From: Gordonia hankookensis
GTDB taxonomy: Bacteria; Actinomycetota; Actinomycetes; Mycobacteriales; Mycobacteriaceae
DNA: 64,000 nucleotides
Assembly: GCF_014673215.1 (NCBI RefSeq)
Contig: NZ_JACWMS010000001.1
Coordinates: forward strand, 1,550,001 to 1,614,000
Direction: 5' to 3'
Shown piece by piece: positions 44,512 to 52,906 of the stretch. Made by a program: the position numbers and the translations under genes. The notes beneath the pieces are model-generated. The model had not been told where the DNA came from, did not search any database, and saw only the letters and a list, made by a program, of their open reading frames with translations. The stretch's first letter is position 1, and each line of letters opens with the position of its first letter.

Positions 44512-45351
44512 TCACTGCTCCTGTTCATGTGGGCCGAAGAAGAATTCCTGGGCGTTGTCGTGGAGGTACTTGTCGAGGACCTCGGGCGGCAGGTCGAGCG
44601 CCTCGGCCTCGGGGACGACACGGCGCTGCGCCAAGACGGGCCAGTCCGAGCCGAAGATGACCTTGCCGGTCCCGCGAGTACGCATGTAGTGGAGCAGGCT
44701 CTCCGGCAGCCGCTTCGGCGACCACGCCGAGGTCATCAATCGTAGGTTCGGGTATTTGATCAGCAAGCGAATTGCGATGTCCCACCACGGATCGGCACCG
44801 TGGATCATGCAGAGACGCAGTTCCGGAAACCTCACACAGACCCGATCGAGGTGGATGGGATTCTGCACCTCACCGGGAATGGGTGGCCCCGGGATACCCG
44901 TGTTGACACACAAGGGGAGACCCAGTTCCGCGCACTTGGCGTAGAGCGGATAGTAGACCGCGTCACTCGGCGGGTACTGTCCGTCGCCCCAGAAGCTCGG
45001 CCCCACAGCGGCATAGGACACCGGGAGGTCGCGGACCACCGCACTGAGATCCCGCAACGACGCGACCGGGCGCAGCAGGTTCGCGCCGCCCATCGCGAGG
45101 GAGAACCGGTCCGGGCGGGCCTCGACGAACTTCCGCGCGGTGACCGACGGCTTGGTCAGGTTGTCCATCAGGATCGCCTTGCGAACCCCCTGTTCGTCCA
45201 TCTCGTCGAGGAGTTCGGACATGTCGACGGCATCGAACATCGACGCGCCGCCCTTGAAGTAGTTGTCCCGCACCGCCAGCATCCACCCTGGCTGCTGTTC
45301 GGTCTCACCGAAATGGACGTTGACGAGACAGTCGATCACATTGCGTGGCAT
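44512..45351 (-). CDS. Amidohydrolase_2 family protein (short form)
   Basis: A 279-residue amidohydrolase. The N-terminal metal motif is degenerate (VIDCLVNVHFGE, N-x-H in place of H-x-H), but IHGADPWWDIA and the catalytic Asp region IFGSDWPVLAQRR are clear. It differs from the longer 400-residue members by lacking their first 100 residues. It lies 33 bp after the larger amidohydrolase and 1 bp before the FadE partner in the same unit. Decarboxylase or hydrolase role unproven. Confidence 0.75.
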   Translation of the reverse strand: MPRNVIDCLVNVHFGETEQQPGWMLAVRDNYFKGGASMFDAVDMSELLDEMDEQGVRKAILMDNLTKPSVTARKFVEARPDRFSLAMGGANLLRPVASLRDLSAVVRDLPVSYAAVGPSFWGDGQYPPSDAVYYPLYAKCAELGLPLCVNTGIPGPPIPGEVQNPIHLDRVCVRFPELRLCMIHGADPWWDIAIRLLIKYPNLRLMTSAWSPKRLPESLLHYMRTRGTGKVIFGSDWPVLAQRRVVPEAEALDLPPEVLDKYLHDNAQEFFFGPHEQEQ

Positions 45352-45384
45352 GGCACTCCGATTCTTCGCAATCCGGCCGGCATC

Positions 45385-46590
45385 TCAGGGGATGGAGGGA
45401 ACCGACACTCCCAGCAGGTCGAGAGCGTTTCCGCGCATGACCTTTCGGATCTCGTCATCACTGCTGAGTCCGGCGAGGTCTTGGACATAGGAAGTCGGGT
45501 CCTCGAGCCCTTCGCCGTGGGGCCAGTCCGACCCGAACAGGATGCGATCGGTCCCGATCGTGTTCGCGAGGTGCTTGACATCCTCCTCGTAGTACGGCGC
45601 GATCCACACGTGCTCTTTGAGTTCGTCGACCGGGTTGTCGGCGAACGACTTCGGGTACTGGTTGGCGAGCTTGTGCAGTCGCTTGATCAGGCGATGCACC
45701 CATTCGGAGCCGTTCTCGATGCTCGCCACACGCAGCTTCGGATGCCGTACGAACACCCCGTGCACGATCAGGGAGGCGATCGTGTCATGAATCGCGCGGT
45801 CGTCGACGACGACCTTGTCGAACGGATCGGTGGTGCCGAAGCCCTCGAAGTTCTCCTTGCCACCCCACATCGCCGCGATCCCCAGATATCCACTGTCACC
45901 GAGATGGAACGCGACGGGTACGTTCGCCTCGGCGAGTCGCGCCCACACCGGATCGTGGCTGGGATGACCGAGCGACCGCGGCTTGGGGCTGCCGGGCACC
46001 GGTGCCGGACGCATGTGGACCAGCTTGGCCCCCCGTTCGATCACGAACTCGACCTCGGCGAGCGCTGCCTCCGGATCCGCGAGCGAGATCATCGGAGCCG
46101 TGTAGATCTTGTGATCCGGGCGGTCGAAACCCCAGTCCTCGTCGAGCCAGAGGTTGAAGGCATGCAGAGATGCCATGGTCGCGGGGATGTCCTTCTTGAG
46201 CGCTTCTTCGACACCGCAGCCGAACGTCGGGAACATGAAGATGGATTCCAGTTCCTGGTTCTCGAGCACCCTGATGCGCGCATCCCGGTTCTGATACTCC
46301 GGGCGCAGTCCAAGCTCTTCGACCTTCATCAGCGACGCGGGATCCACCCCCTCCGGGATCTGCCCGCGGAACATCAGATCGAGGCAGCCCGGCTCGATGA
46401 TGGGATCGAAGGTCGGATTGGGGATGAATCGGTTGACCTTCTCCCCCATGACCGCGACGGTGTGTTTGCCGTCCTGCAACATCCGCACACCGCGCCGCCG
46501 GAACTCCTTCGGCAGATGCCGCGTGAACGCATCGAGTGGCTCGTAGTAGTGGTTGTCGACGTCGATCGACAGGTATCCGAGTTCATTCAT
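45385..46590 (-). CDS. Amidohydrolase_2 family protein
   Basis: A 401-residue protein similar to those at 15702 and 19560: YLSIDVDNHYYEPLDAF (N-terminal DxH-type), VNRFIPNPTFDPIIEPG, SIENGSEWVHRLIKRLHKLANQYP and catalytic Asp motif FGSDWPHGEG. It shares the IPNPTF and ENGSxW(I/V)H segments with 15702 and so is likely to act on a related substrate. Second gene of the leftward unit, 73 bp after the crotonase. Predicted metal-dependent hydrolase or decarboxylase. Confidence 0.8.
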   Translation of the reverse strand: MNELGYLSIDVDNHYYEPLDAFTRHLPKEFRRRGVRMLQDGKHTVAVMGEKVNRFIPNPTFDPIIEPGCLDLMFRGQIPEGVDPASLMKVEELGLRPEYQNRDARIRVLENQELESIFMFPTFGCGVEEALKKDIPATMASLHAFNLWLDEDWGFDRPDHKIYTAPMISLADPEAALAEVEFVIERGAKLVHMRPAPVPGSPKPRSLGHPSHDPVWARLAEANVPVAFHLGDSGYLGIAAMWGGKENFEGFGTTDPFDKVVVDDRAIHDTIASLIVHGVFVRHPKLRVASIENGSEWVHRLIKRLHKLANQYPKSFADNPVDELKEHVWIAPYYEEDVKHLANTIGTDRILFGSDWPHGEGLEDPTSYVQDLAGLSSDDEIRKVMRGNALDLLGVSVPSIP

Positions 46591-46663
46591 GGTGTGTCCT
46601 CCGGTTTGCGAATCGTTCGCGGGCGATCTGTTGTGTGTGTTCGACCCCGCTGCCGCGCATGTG

Positions 46664-47503
46664 TCACGGCAGCGGGGGAAAATGTGGGGTTCGCTTCTCG
46701 AGGAACGCGGTGATCCCCTCGATCACGTCGGGCCGCGTCAACGACTGCGCCATCGCGGCCTCGGCGCGCGTCATGGCCTCGTCGACATCGCCCTCTGCAT
46801 CGGCGAAAAGCTGTCGCTTGATCTGGTCGAGTGAGACCGGCGAGCACTGCGTCGCCATCTCCTCCGCATACGCCACCGCATGCGTGCGCAGATCGTCGGC
46901 CGGCAGCACCGCGGTCACCAGGCCCAGATCGCGGGCCTCGTCGGCGAGGAAGGTCCGGCCACTGAGCAGCAACTCTCGTGCCACCGCCGGGCCGGCCACC
47001 CGCGGCAGAATCCAGGAGATCCCGTGCTCGGCGATGAGACCACGGCGCGCAAAGGGAGCGGCGAACTTCGCACCGGACGCCGCGAACCGGACGTCACACA
47101 TGAGCGCGTGGGTGAGGCCGATACCGACGCATGCCCCGTTGATCGCCGCGATCACCGGCTTGCGCAGAGCCATCAGGAACTGCGCGGGCCGTTCCCCCAC
47201 GGTGGCACCGACATCCACGGACTCGGCGTCGGCCAGTGAACCAACCTGCTCGACCGTTCCCATATGAGCGCCTGCACAGAACGCCCGGCCCCTCCCGGTT
47301 ATCACGATGACCCGTACGGCGGGATCGGCTTCCGCATTGTCGATGTGCGCGTACAACTCCTGCGCGATGTCTGCCGCCCACGCATTGAGGCGGTCCGGCC
47401 GATTGAGCGTCAGGACGGCCACACCGCCGTCGGTCAGCTCGGCGAGAACGGCGGGTTCGCCGACCGTGCCGGCCTGTCGGTCGCGGTCCTCGGCGACACT
47501 CAC
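46664..47503 (-). CDS. Enoyl-CoA hydratase/isomerase family protein (crotonase)
   Basis: A 279-residue crotonase: oxyanion-hole motifs FCAGAHMGTVEQ and GACVGIGLTHALMCDVRFA, then FAAPFARRGLIAEHGISWILPRVAG. The two catalytic Glu of crotonase are partly present (AEHG segment). GTG 47503. First gene of a leftward unit of five (crotonase, two amidohydrolases, FadE pair). The operator at 47580 lies 77 bp upstream. Likely hydrates or isomerises an enoyl-CoA. Confidence 0.85.
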   Translation of the reverse strand: MSVAEDRDRQAGTVGEPAVLAELTDGGVAVLTLNRPDRLNAWAADIAQELYAHIDNAEADPAVRVIVITGRGRAFCAGAHMGTVEQVGSLADAESVDVGATVGERPAQFLMALRKPVIAAINGACVGIGLTHALMCDVRFAASGAKFAAPFARRGLIAEHGISWILPRVAGPAVARELLLSGRTFLADEARDLGLVTAVLPADDLRTHAVAYAEEMATQCSPVSLDQIKRQLFADAEGDVDEAMTRAEAAMAQSLTRPDVIEGITAFLEKRTPHFPPLP

Positions 47504-47579
47504 CGGACCGTCCGTCCGGACGGCTCGATCGAGTCCATTCGGGTGTCTCCTCCTGCACCGACACTGTTCTTGAACATGC

Positions 47580-47600
47580 CTACTGTATACCTATCGGTAG
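47580..47600. promoter_or_regulatory. 21-bp operator-like site, 10/14, for the leftward crotonase unit
   Basis: CTACTGT and TCGGTAG with a 7-base spacer. The left half is 6/7, the right 4/7. It sits 77 bp upstream of the crotonase start, opposite the stronger site at 47664 that faces the TetR gene. Confidence 0.55.
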
Positions 47601-47663
47601 AGCGTTCCGCAAGACGCCCCGCGCCTCCGCCCCGACATGACGGAGCACGTCGATTCGCCGGAT

Positions 47664-47684
47664 TTACTGTACCGTTTACCGTAA
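47664..47684. promoter_or_regulatory. 21-bp operator, 13/14, upstream of the TetR gene at 47807
   Basis: TTACTGT (47664-47670) and ACCGTAA (47678-47684) with a 7-base spacer. One base off perfect, inside the 303-bp divergent gap between the crotonase and TetR genes. It is the best pointer to which regulator reads the motif. Confidence 0.75.
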
Positions 47685-47806
47685 CCTCAACCGAGGTTCG
47701 GCCGGGCACGCCGTTGCCGGTACACCGGCGACTCGCATCGAGCTCGGGCCCGGTTGGATTCGCAGCTGACGCCGCGACGATGCGGCAGATCACGGAAGGT
47801 GGCGGC

Positions 47807-48535
47807 ATGGCGAGGCAGACGGCGCCCAAGCGGCGGCGACGCGAACGCGGTTCCATCGACCCCGACGACATCGTCGCGGGTGCCTTCGAACTCGCCGACG
47901 AGGTATCGATCGACAATCTGAGCATGCCGATGCTCGGCAAACATCTCGGTGTCGGTGTCACCAGCATCTACTGGTACTTCCGCAAGAAGGACGACCTCCT
48001 CAACGCGATGACCGACCGGGCACTGCGCGAGTACCTGCTCGCGGTTCCCCTGCCGAAGTCCGAGGACTGGCGTGAGTCTCTCACCCAGTACGCGCACACG
48101 ATGCGGAAAGCCTTCCTCAGCAACCCGATTCTCGTGGACCTCATCCTGATCCGGGCCACCCTGGGTCCGCGGTATTCCGAACTCGGGGCCAAACACATCG
48201 AGGGCCTGGTCGCCCGCCTGGTCGACGCCGGACTCACGTTCGACGACGGCTTCGACACCTTCTCCGCCCTGCAGTTGCACCTGCACGGCTCGATCGTGCT
48301 GACCCGCCTGCACGAGAAGAGCAAGGCGAGCGACCCCGATGCCCGCACCTACTACGAAGATCTCGCCATCTCGCCGGAGTCGACGCCGATCCTGGCCCAG
48401 GCCGCTGCTCACGGGCACACCGGCGGCGCCCCGGACGATCGGAACTTCGAGTTCGGACTTCGCTGCATCCTCGACCACGCCGAGAGGCTGATCGAGTCAC
48501 GCAACGCCGAGGCGACGCCACGCGGTGCCGCGTGA
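47807..48535 (+). CDS. TetR family regulator, candidate reader of the 21-bp operator
   Basis: A 242-residue TetR protein with HTH MPMLGKHLGVGVTSIYWYFRKKDDLL at about residues 40-66 and a long basic N-terminus (RQTAPKRRRRERG). ATG 47807 has GGAAGG upstream; ATG 47780 is an alternative. Two copies of the operator lie in its divergent promoter, and the motif is found in seven or more other promoters of the cluster, so this protein is the best candidate for a regulon-wide repressor. The link is inference: no binding data. It is followed 81 bp later by a crotonase gene in the same direction. Confidence 0.85.
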   Translation: MARQTAPKRRRRERGSIDPDDIVAGAFELADEVSIDNLSMPMLGKHLGVGVTSIYWYFRKKDDLLNAMTDRALREYLLAVPLPKSEDWRESLTQYAHTMRKAFLSNPILVDLILIRATLGPRYSELGAKHIEGLVARLVDAGLTFDDGFDTFSALQLHLHGSIVLTRLHEKSKASDPDARTYYEDLAISPESTPILAQAAAHGHTGGAPDDRNFEFGLRCILDHAERLIESRNAEATPRGAA

Positions 48536-48616
48536 TCATCGCGCCCCGCAGCTGACAGGTCGGGCGGGTCCGAGCGTCTGAGCACATATCCGTCGTAGCG
48601 AACCCCTGGAGCCATC

Positions 48617-49372
48617 TTGTCCGTTCTGGTCCATCAGCAGGGCGCCGTCCGCACGGTCACGGTGAACCGCCCCGAACAGCACAATGCCCTCGATGCCGAG
48701 ACGATGGCCGAACTCGGGCAGGCGTTCGCCGACGCCGAGGCGGACGCCTGCGTGGCCGCCGTCGTCCTGACCGGCGCCGGGGAACGGTCGTTCTGTGCCG
48801 GGCTCGATCTCATGTCGTTCGCGACGCGGGGCCTCGCCGCCGACGGTCCCGGACTCGACGTCCTGCTGACCCGCACCTACCCCAAGCCGATCGTCGCAGC
48901 GGTCAACGGCCGCGCGCTCGGGGTCGGATTCGAGCTCGTCCTCGCCTGCGACCTGGCAGTGGCCGCCGACCATGCGACCTTCGCCCTCCCGGAGGTCACC
49001 CGGGGACTCGTCGCCGCGGGAGCGGGGATCTCCGAACTCCCGCGCCGCATCCCTCTCGCCATCGCCCTCGAACTCGGGCTGACCGGCGCACCGATCGATG
49101 CCGCCCGGGCGTATGGCCTCGGCCTCGTCAACCGCGTGGCACCGGGGCACGACACCTTCGACGCCGCCCACCGACTCGCCGAGACGATCGCGGCGAACGC
49201 CCCACTGGCGGTGCAGTTCACCAAACGACACATGTACGCCGCCGCCGACCACGATGCCGATCACCGGAACCGGATGCGCGAGGGCCTCCCCGAGATCCTC
49301 GCGAGCGACGACGCACGCGAAGGCGCGAGGGCCTTCGCCGAGCGCCGTCCACCCTCGTGGACCGGTCGATGA
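48617..49372 (+). CDS. Enoyl-CoA hydratase/isomerase family protein
   Basis: A 251-residue crotonase: FCAGLDLMSF oxyanion-hole motif, NGRALGVGFELVLACDLAVAA, FALPEVTRGLVAAGAGISELPRR. The start is TTG 48617 with GGAG six bases upstream, giving a family-typical N-terminus (SVLVHQQGAVRTVTVNRPE). Follows the TetR gene; next is the FadD19-like synthetase after a 125-bp gap with the 49429 operator. Confidence 0.85.
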   Translation: MSVLVHQQGAVRTVTVNRPEQHNALDAETMAELGQAFADAEADACVAAVVLTGAGERSFCAGLDLMSFATRGLAADGPGLDVLLTRTYPKPIVAAVNGRALGVGFELVLACDLAVAADHATFALPEVTRGLVAAGAGISELPRRIPLAIALELGLTGAPIDAARAYGLGLVNRVAPGHDTFDAAHRLAETIAANAPLAVQFTKRHMYAAADHDADHRNRMREGLPEILASDDAREGARAFAERRPPSWTGR

Positions 49373-49428
49373 GTCGGCGAGCCGCACCGCCGGGGCTCGA
49401 CAATTGGCCAGAGGGTCTATCGCAAGCC

Positions 49429-49449
49429 TTTCCGTATTGCTTACAGTTA
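49429..49449. promoter_or_regulatory. 21-bp operator, 11/14, upstream of FadD19-like gene
   Basis: TTTCCGT (49429-49435) and ACAGTTA (49443-49449) with a 7-base spacer, 49 bp upstream of the acyl-CoA synthetase start at 49498. Geometry equals that of the perfect sites. Confidence 0.65.
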
Positions 49450-49497
49450 CTATGATCACCGCCTGCGTGCAGCCCCCGACAACCCCAGGAGCAGAAC

Positions 49498-51174
49498 GTG
49501 CCCGAGTCCGCGACCACCACGACCACCCGCGAGTTCACCGTCCCCGAGGTAGCCGACGCGGTCGCCGCGGCGATCCCAGACCGTGAGCTCATCGCATTCC
49601 GTTCGCGTCGCCTCACCACGAGCCAGATCGCGGATCGGTCCAAGCGCCTTGCGTCGTACCTGCACTCCCAGGGCCTCGGCGCGCACACCGAGAGGTCGGA
49701 ACTGGCCGGTCACGAGGTGGGACAGGATCTACTGGGCATCTACGCCTACAACGGCAACGAGTACGTCGAGACGATGCTCGGAGCATTCCGCGCGCGCGTC
49801 GCGCCGTTCAACGTGAACTACCGCTACGTGAAGAACGAACTGCACTACCTGCTGACGGACTCGGGCGCGACCGCCCTGGTCTACAACGCGGCATTCGCTC
49901 CTCAGCTCGCGGAGGTACTCCCCGAGTTGCCGAACCTGCGGGTGCTGATCCAGATCGCGGACGACTCCGGCAACGAGCTTCTCGAGGGTGCAGTCGATTA
50001 CGAAGAGATCATCGCGACCCACTCGGCAGCTCCCATCCCCGTCACGCCCTCCCCCGACGACCTGTACGTGCTCTACACGGGCGGTACCACAGGCATGCCG
50101 AAGGGCGTGCTGTGGCGTCAGCACGACATCTACATGGCGGGTGGCGGCGGACGTGACGTCTACAGCGGCGAACTCACCACGTCTCTCGACCAGGTGACCG
50201 AACGGGTCACCGCGGGAGAGGGATTGAAGGTCTTCGTCCTGCCGCCACTCATCCACGGCGCCGCACAGTGGGCCATCATGACCGCACTGACCTCGGGGCA
50301 GACGGTCCTGCTGTCCCCGGTCGTCGAACGCCTCGATGCCGAGGCCGTGGCGCAGACCATCGAGGCCGAGAAGCCGATGGTCCTGATGATGGTCGGCGAT
50401 GCGATCGCCCGTCCTTTGGTCACGGCCTTCGAGCGCGGTGAATGGGACATCTCCTCGATCGCCGTGCTCGCCAACGGCGGCGCCGTCCTCTCGCCGACGG
50501 TCAAAGAGCGTCTGTTGGCAGTACTGCCCCACGCCATCATCCTCGACGGCGTCGGATCGTCCGAGACGGGAACACAGATGACACACGTCTCCAGCACCGG
50601 CGCCGTGTCGACCGGCATCTTCAATCCCGGCTCCAACACATGCGTCCTGACCGATGACATCGGTGCGATCGCGCAGCCAGGCCACGACGATCTCGGATGG
50701 CTGGCGCAGCGTGGTTTCGTCCCGCTCGGCTACAAGGGCGATGCGGCCAAGACGGCAAAGACGTTCCCCGTCGTGAACGGTGAGCGATTCTCGCTGCCAG
50801 GGGACCGCGCACAGCTTCTCGACGACGGCACGATCCATCTGCTCGGCCGGGACTCCGTGACGATCAACTCGGGTGGCGAGAAGATCTTCGTCGAGGAGGT
50901 GGAGATGGCCATCGCCACACATCCCGCCGTCGGCGATGTGCTCGTCGCCGGTCGGCCCAGCGACAAGTGGGGGGAGGCCGTGGTCGCGATCGTGGAACTC
51001 GCGGACGGCGCCGACGCATCAGCCGACGAGCTCATCGAGCATGCCGCACAGTCGATCGCGCGGTACAAACTCCCGAAGACCATCCTGTTCCGGACGGCCA
51101 TCCAGCGGAGTCCGGTCGGCAAGGCCGACTACCGCTGGGCACGCGAGCAGGCAGCAGGCGTCGGCACGGACTGA
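49498..51174 (+). CDS. Acyl-CoA synthetase, FadD19-like
   Basis: A 558-residue paralogue of the protein at 13176: P-loop YTGGTTGMPKGVLWRQHDIYMAGGG near residue 195, DGVGSSETGTQM, LLGRDSVTINSGGEKIFVEEVE and catalytic Lys in SPVGKADYRW. The VLWRQHDIY segment is the FadD19/17 signature. GTG 49498 with AGGAG upstream. It heads a unit with the DUF35 protein and the Ltp-type thiolase, the same trio seen with steroid side-chain enzymes. Confidence 0.9.
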   Translation: MPESATTTTTREFTVPEVADAVAAAIPDRELIAFRSRRLTTSQIADRSKRLASYLHSQGLGAHTERSELAGHEVGQDLLGIYAYNGNEYVETMLGAFRARVAPFNVNYRYVKNELHYLLTDSGATALVYNAAFAPQLAEVLPELPNLRVLIQIADDSGNELLEGAVDYEEIIATHSAAPIPVTPSPDDLYVLYTGGTTGMPKGVLWRQHDIYMAGGGGRDVYSGELTTSLDQVTERVTAGEGLKVFVLPPLIHGAAQWAIMTALTSGQTVLLSPVVERLDAEAVAQTIEAEKPMVLMMVGDAIARPLVTAFERGEWDISSIAVLANGGAVLSPTVKERLLAVLPHAIILDGVGSSETGTQMTHVSSTGAVSTGIFNPGSNTCVLTDDIGAIAQPGHDDLGWLAQRGFVPLGYKGDAAKTAKTFPVVNGERFSLPGDRAQLLDDGTIHLLGRDSVTINSGGEKIFVEEVEMAIATHPAVGDVLVAGRPSDKWGEAVVAIVELADGADASADELIEHAAQSIARYKLPKTILFRTAIQRSPVGKADYRWAREQAAGVGTD

Positions 51175-51209
51175 GTGGCCGATCAATCACCCGATGTGAG
51201 GAACGACAG

Positions 51210-51626
51210 ATGCAACGAATGATCGCACCAGAGATCTCGACATGGCCCGAGGCGGATCCCCATCTGCTCGGTAGCGTCTGCGATGACTGCGGCGCAACCG
51301 TTTTCCCGGTGCAAGAGCTCTGCCCGCGGTGCAGCGGCCCGTCCATGACCGAGACCGAGCTGCCCCGGCGAGGAACCCTGATCGCCTGGACCACCCAGGG
51401 ATTCCTGCCCGGCGCGCCCTACCTCGGCGATGAGACGCCGAAGACCTTCGAGCCCTTCGGAGTCGGTCTCGTCCAGTTGGGGGACGTGATCCGGGTCGAG
51501 GGCAGACTCACCGAAAATGACCCAACCAACCTCGAATTCGGTATGGATGTCGAGCTCACGATGGTGCCGCTCGGCACCGACGCCGAGGGCACCGAGGTCC
51601 TCACCTTCGCCTTCCAGCCCGTCTGA
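51210..51626 (+). CDS. DUF35 OB-fold / zinc-ribbon protein (ChsH2 C-terminal-like)
   Basis: A 138-residue protein with zinc-ribbon Cys C24, C27, C38 and C41 and an OB-fold that ends DVIRVEGRLTENDP ... VLTFAFQPV. DUF35 proteins bind Ltp-type thiolases and are needed for their aldolase activity. ATG 51210 with GAGGA upstream. It lies between the synthetase and the thiolase at 51644 (17 bp gap), and is the separate counterpart of the domain fused at 20996. Confidence 0.85.
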   Translation: MQRMIAPEISTWPEADPHLLGSVCDDCGATVFPVQELCPRCSGPSMTETELPRRGTLIAWTTQGFLPGAPYLGDETPKTFEPFGVGLVQLGDVIRVEGRLTENDPTNLEFGMDVELTMVPLGTDAEGTEVLTFAFQPV

Positions 51627-51643
51627 TCGACAGGAGTTCTCTC

Positions 51644-52789
51644 ATGAATGATGTAGCCATCATCGGCGTGGGCATCCATCCCTTCGGCCGGTTCGAGGGC
51701 AAGACCGCGATGCAGATGGGCACCGATGCCATCCGCGCGGCTCTCGCCGACGCCGGGATCGAATGGAAGGACATCGAATTCGCGGTCGGCGGCAGCTGGG
51801 AGGTCGCCAATCCGGACGCGATCGTCAGCCTGATGGGATTGACCGGCATACCCTTCACCAACGTGTTCAATGCCTGCGCGACCGGCGCCAGCGCGACCGA
51901 GGCCTGCGCCGACGCGATCCGATTGGGCAAACACGACATCGGCATCGCGATCGGGCTCGACAAGCATCCCCGTGGCGCCTTCACCGTCGACCCGACCCTG
52001 GTCGGCATGCCCAAATGGTATGGCGAGAACGGCCAGTACCTGACGACCCAGTTCTTCGGCATGAAGGCGAATCGCTATCTGCACGATCATGACATCTCAC
52101 CGGAGACCCTGGCCAAGGTGGCGGCCAAGAACTATCGCAACGGTGCACTGAACCCCAATGCGTTCCGCCGCAAGCCCATTCCGGAGGAGGACATCCTCAA
52201 CGCACCGATGCTCAACTATCCGCTGACCCACTACATGTTCTGCGCCCCGGACGAGGGTGCGGCCGCGGTGATCATGTGCCGCGCCGACATCGCCCATCGG
52301 TTCACCCCGAAACCCGTCTATGTGCGCGCCGTGGAGGTGCGCACACGGACGTACGGCGCGTACGAGGTCAACACCACCTTCGCGCCCGTGGAGGAGGTGG
52401 CGTCCCCGTCCGTGTTCGCATCGCGAGCCGCATTCGAGTCGGCAGGCATCTCACCGGGTGAGGTCGACGTGATCCAGCTTCAGGACACCGACGCAGGCGC
52501 CGAGGTCATCCACATGGCCGAGGCAGGCTTCTGCGCCGATGGTGACCAGGAGAAGCTGATCGCCGACGGTGCCACCGAGATCGGCGGAACCATGCCGGTC
52601 AACACCGACGGCGGGCTGATCGCGAACGGCGAGCCCATCGGCGCATCTGGTCTGCGACAGCTGCACGAACTCGTCCTCCAGCTCCGCGGTACCGCGGGTG
52701 ATCGCCAGGTGGCCGGAACACCGAAGGCCGGCTTCGCCCTGCTGTACGGCGCGCCGGGCACCGCCGGGGCAACCGTGGTCACCACCTGA
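51644..52789 (+). CDS. Ltp-type thiolase family protein (SCP2-thiolase-like)
   Basis: A 381-residue thiolase-fold protein. It keeps a Cys at the nucleophile position (FNACATGASA, C78), but GHPIGASG is GEPIGASG and the second Cys (CxG) is missing near the C-terminus (FALLYGAPG). So it may do C-C cleavage or condensation differently from normal thiolases. Only 17 bp after the DUF35 gene, so the two products likely form one complex. A 19-bp-stem terminator follows. Confidence 0.85.
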   Translation: MNDVAIIGVGIHPFGRFEGKTAMQMGTDAIRAALADAGIEWKDIEFAVGGSWEVANPDAIVSLMGLTGIPFTNVFNACATGASATEACADAIRLGKHDIGIAIGLDKHPRGAFTVDPTLVGMPKWYGENGQYLTTQFFGMKANRYLHDHDISPETLAKVAAKNYRNGALNPNAFRRKPIPEEDILNAPMLNYPLTHYMFCAPDEGAAAVIMCRADIAHRFTPKPVYVRAVEVRTRTYGAYEVNTTFAPVEEVASPSVFASRAAFESAGISPGEVDVIQLQDTDAGAEVIHMAEAGFCADGDQEKLIADGATEIGGTMPVNTDGGLIANGEPIGASGLRQLHELVLQLRGTAGDRQVAGTPKAGFALLYGAPGTAGATVVTT

Positions 52790-52809
52790 ACGCCCTCTCG
52801 CCCGGACAC

Positions 52810-52850
52810 GACAGTGGGGCAGCCGGTGATCCACCGGCTGCCCCACTGTC
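52810..52850. terminator. Bidirectional terminator, perfect 19-bp stem
   Basis: GACAGTGGGGCAGCCGGTG (52810-52828) and its exact complement CACCGGCTGCCCCACTGTC (52832-52850) with a 3-base loop. It lies between the thiolase stop (52789) and the P450 stop (52907). Stability and placement make it a terminator; the ACAGT/ACTGT at its base is probably coincidence. Confidence 0.85.
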
Positions 52851-52906
52851 ATCTGGGCGCAACCGTACCGACGGGACCCCTCTGCCGTCGGTACACCTCC
52901 ATCTGT

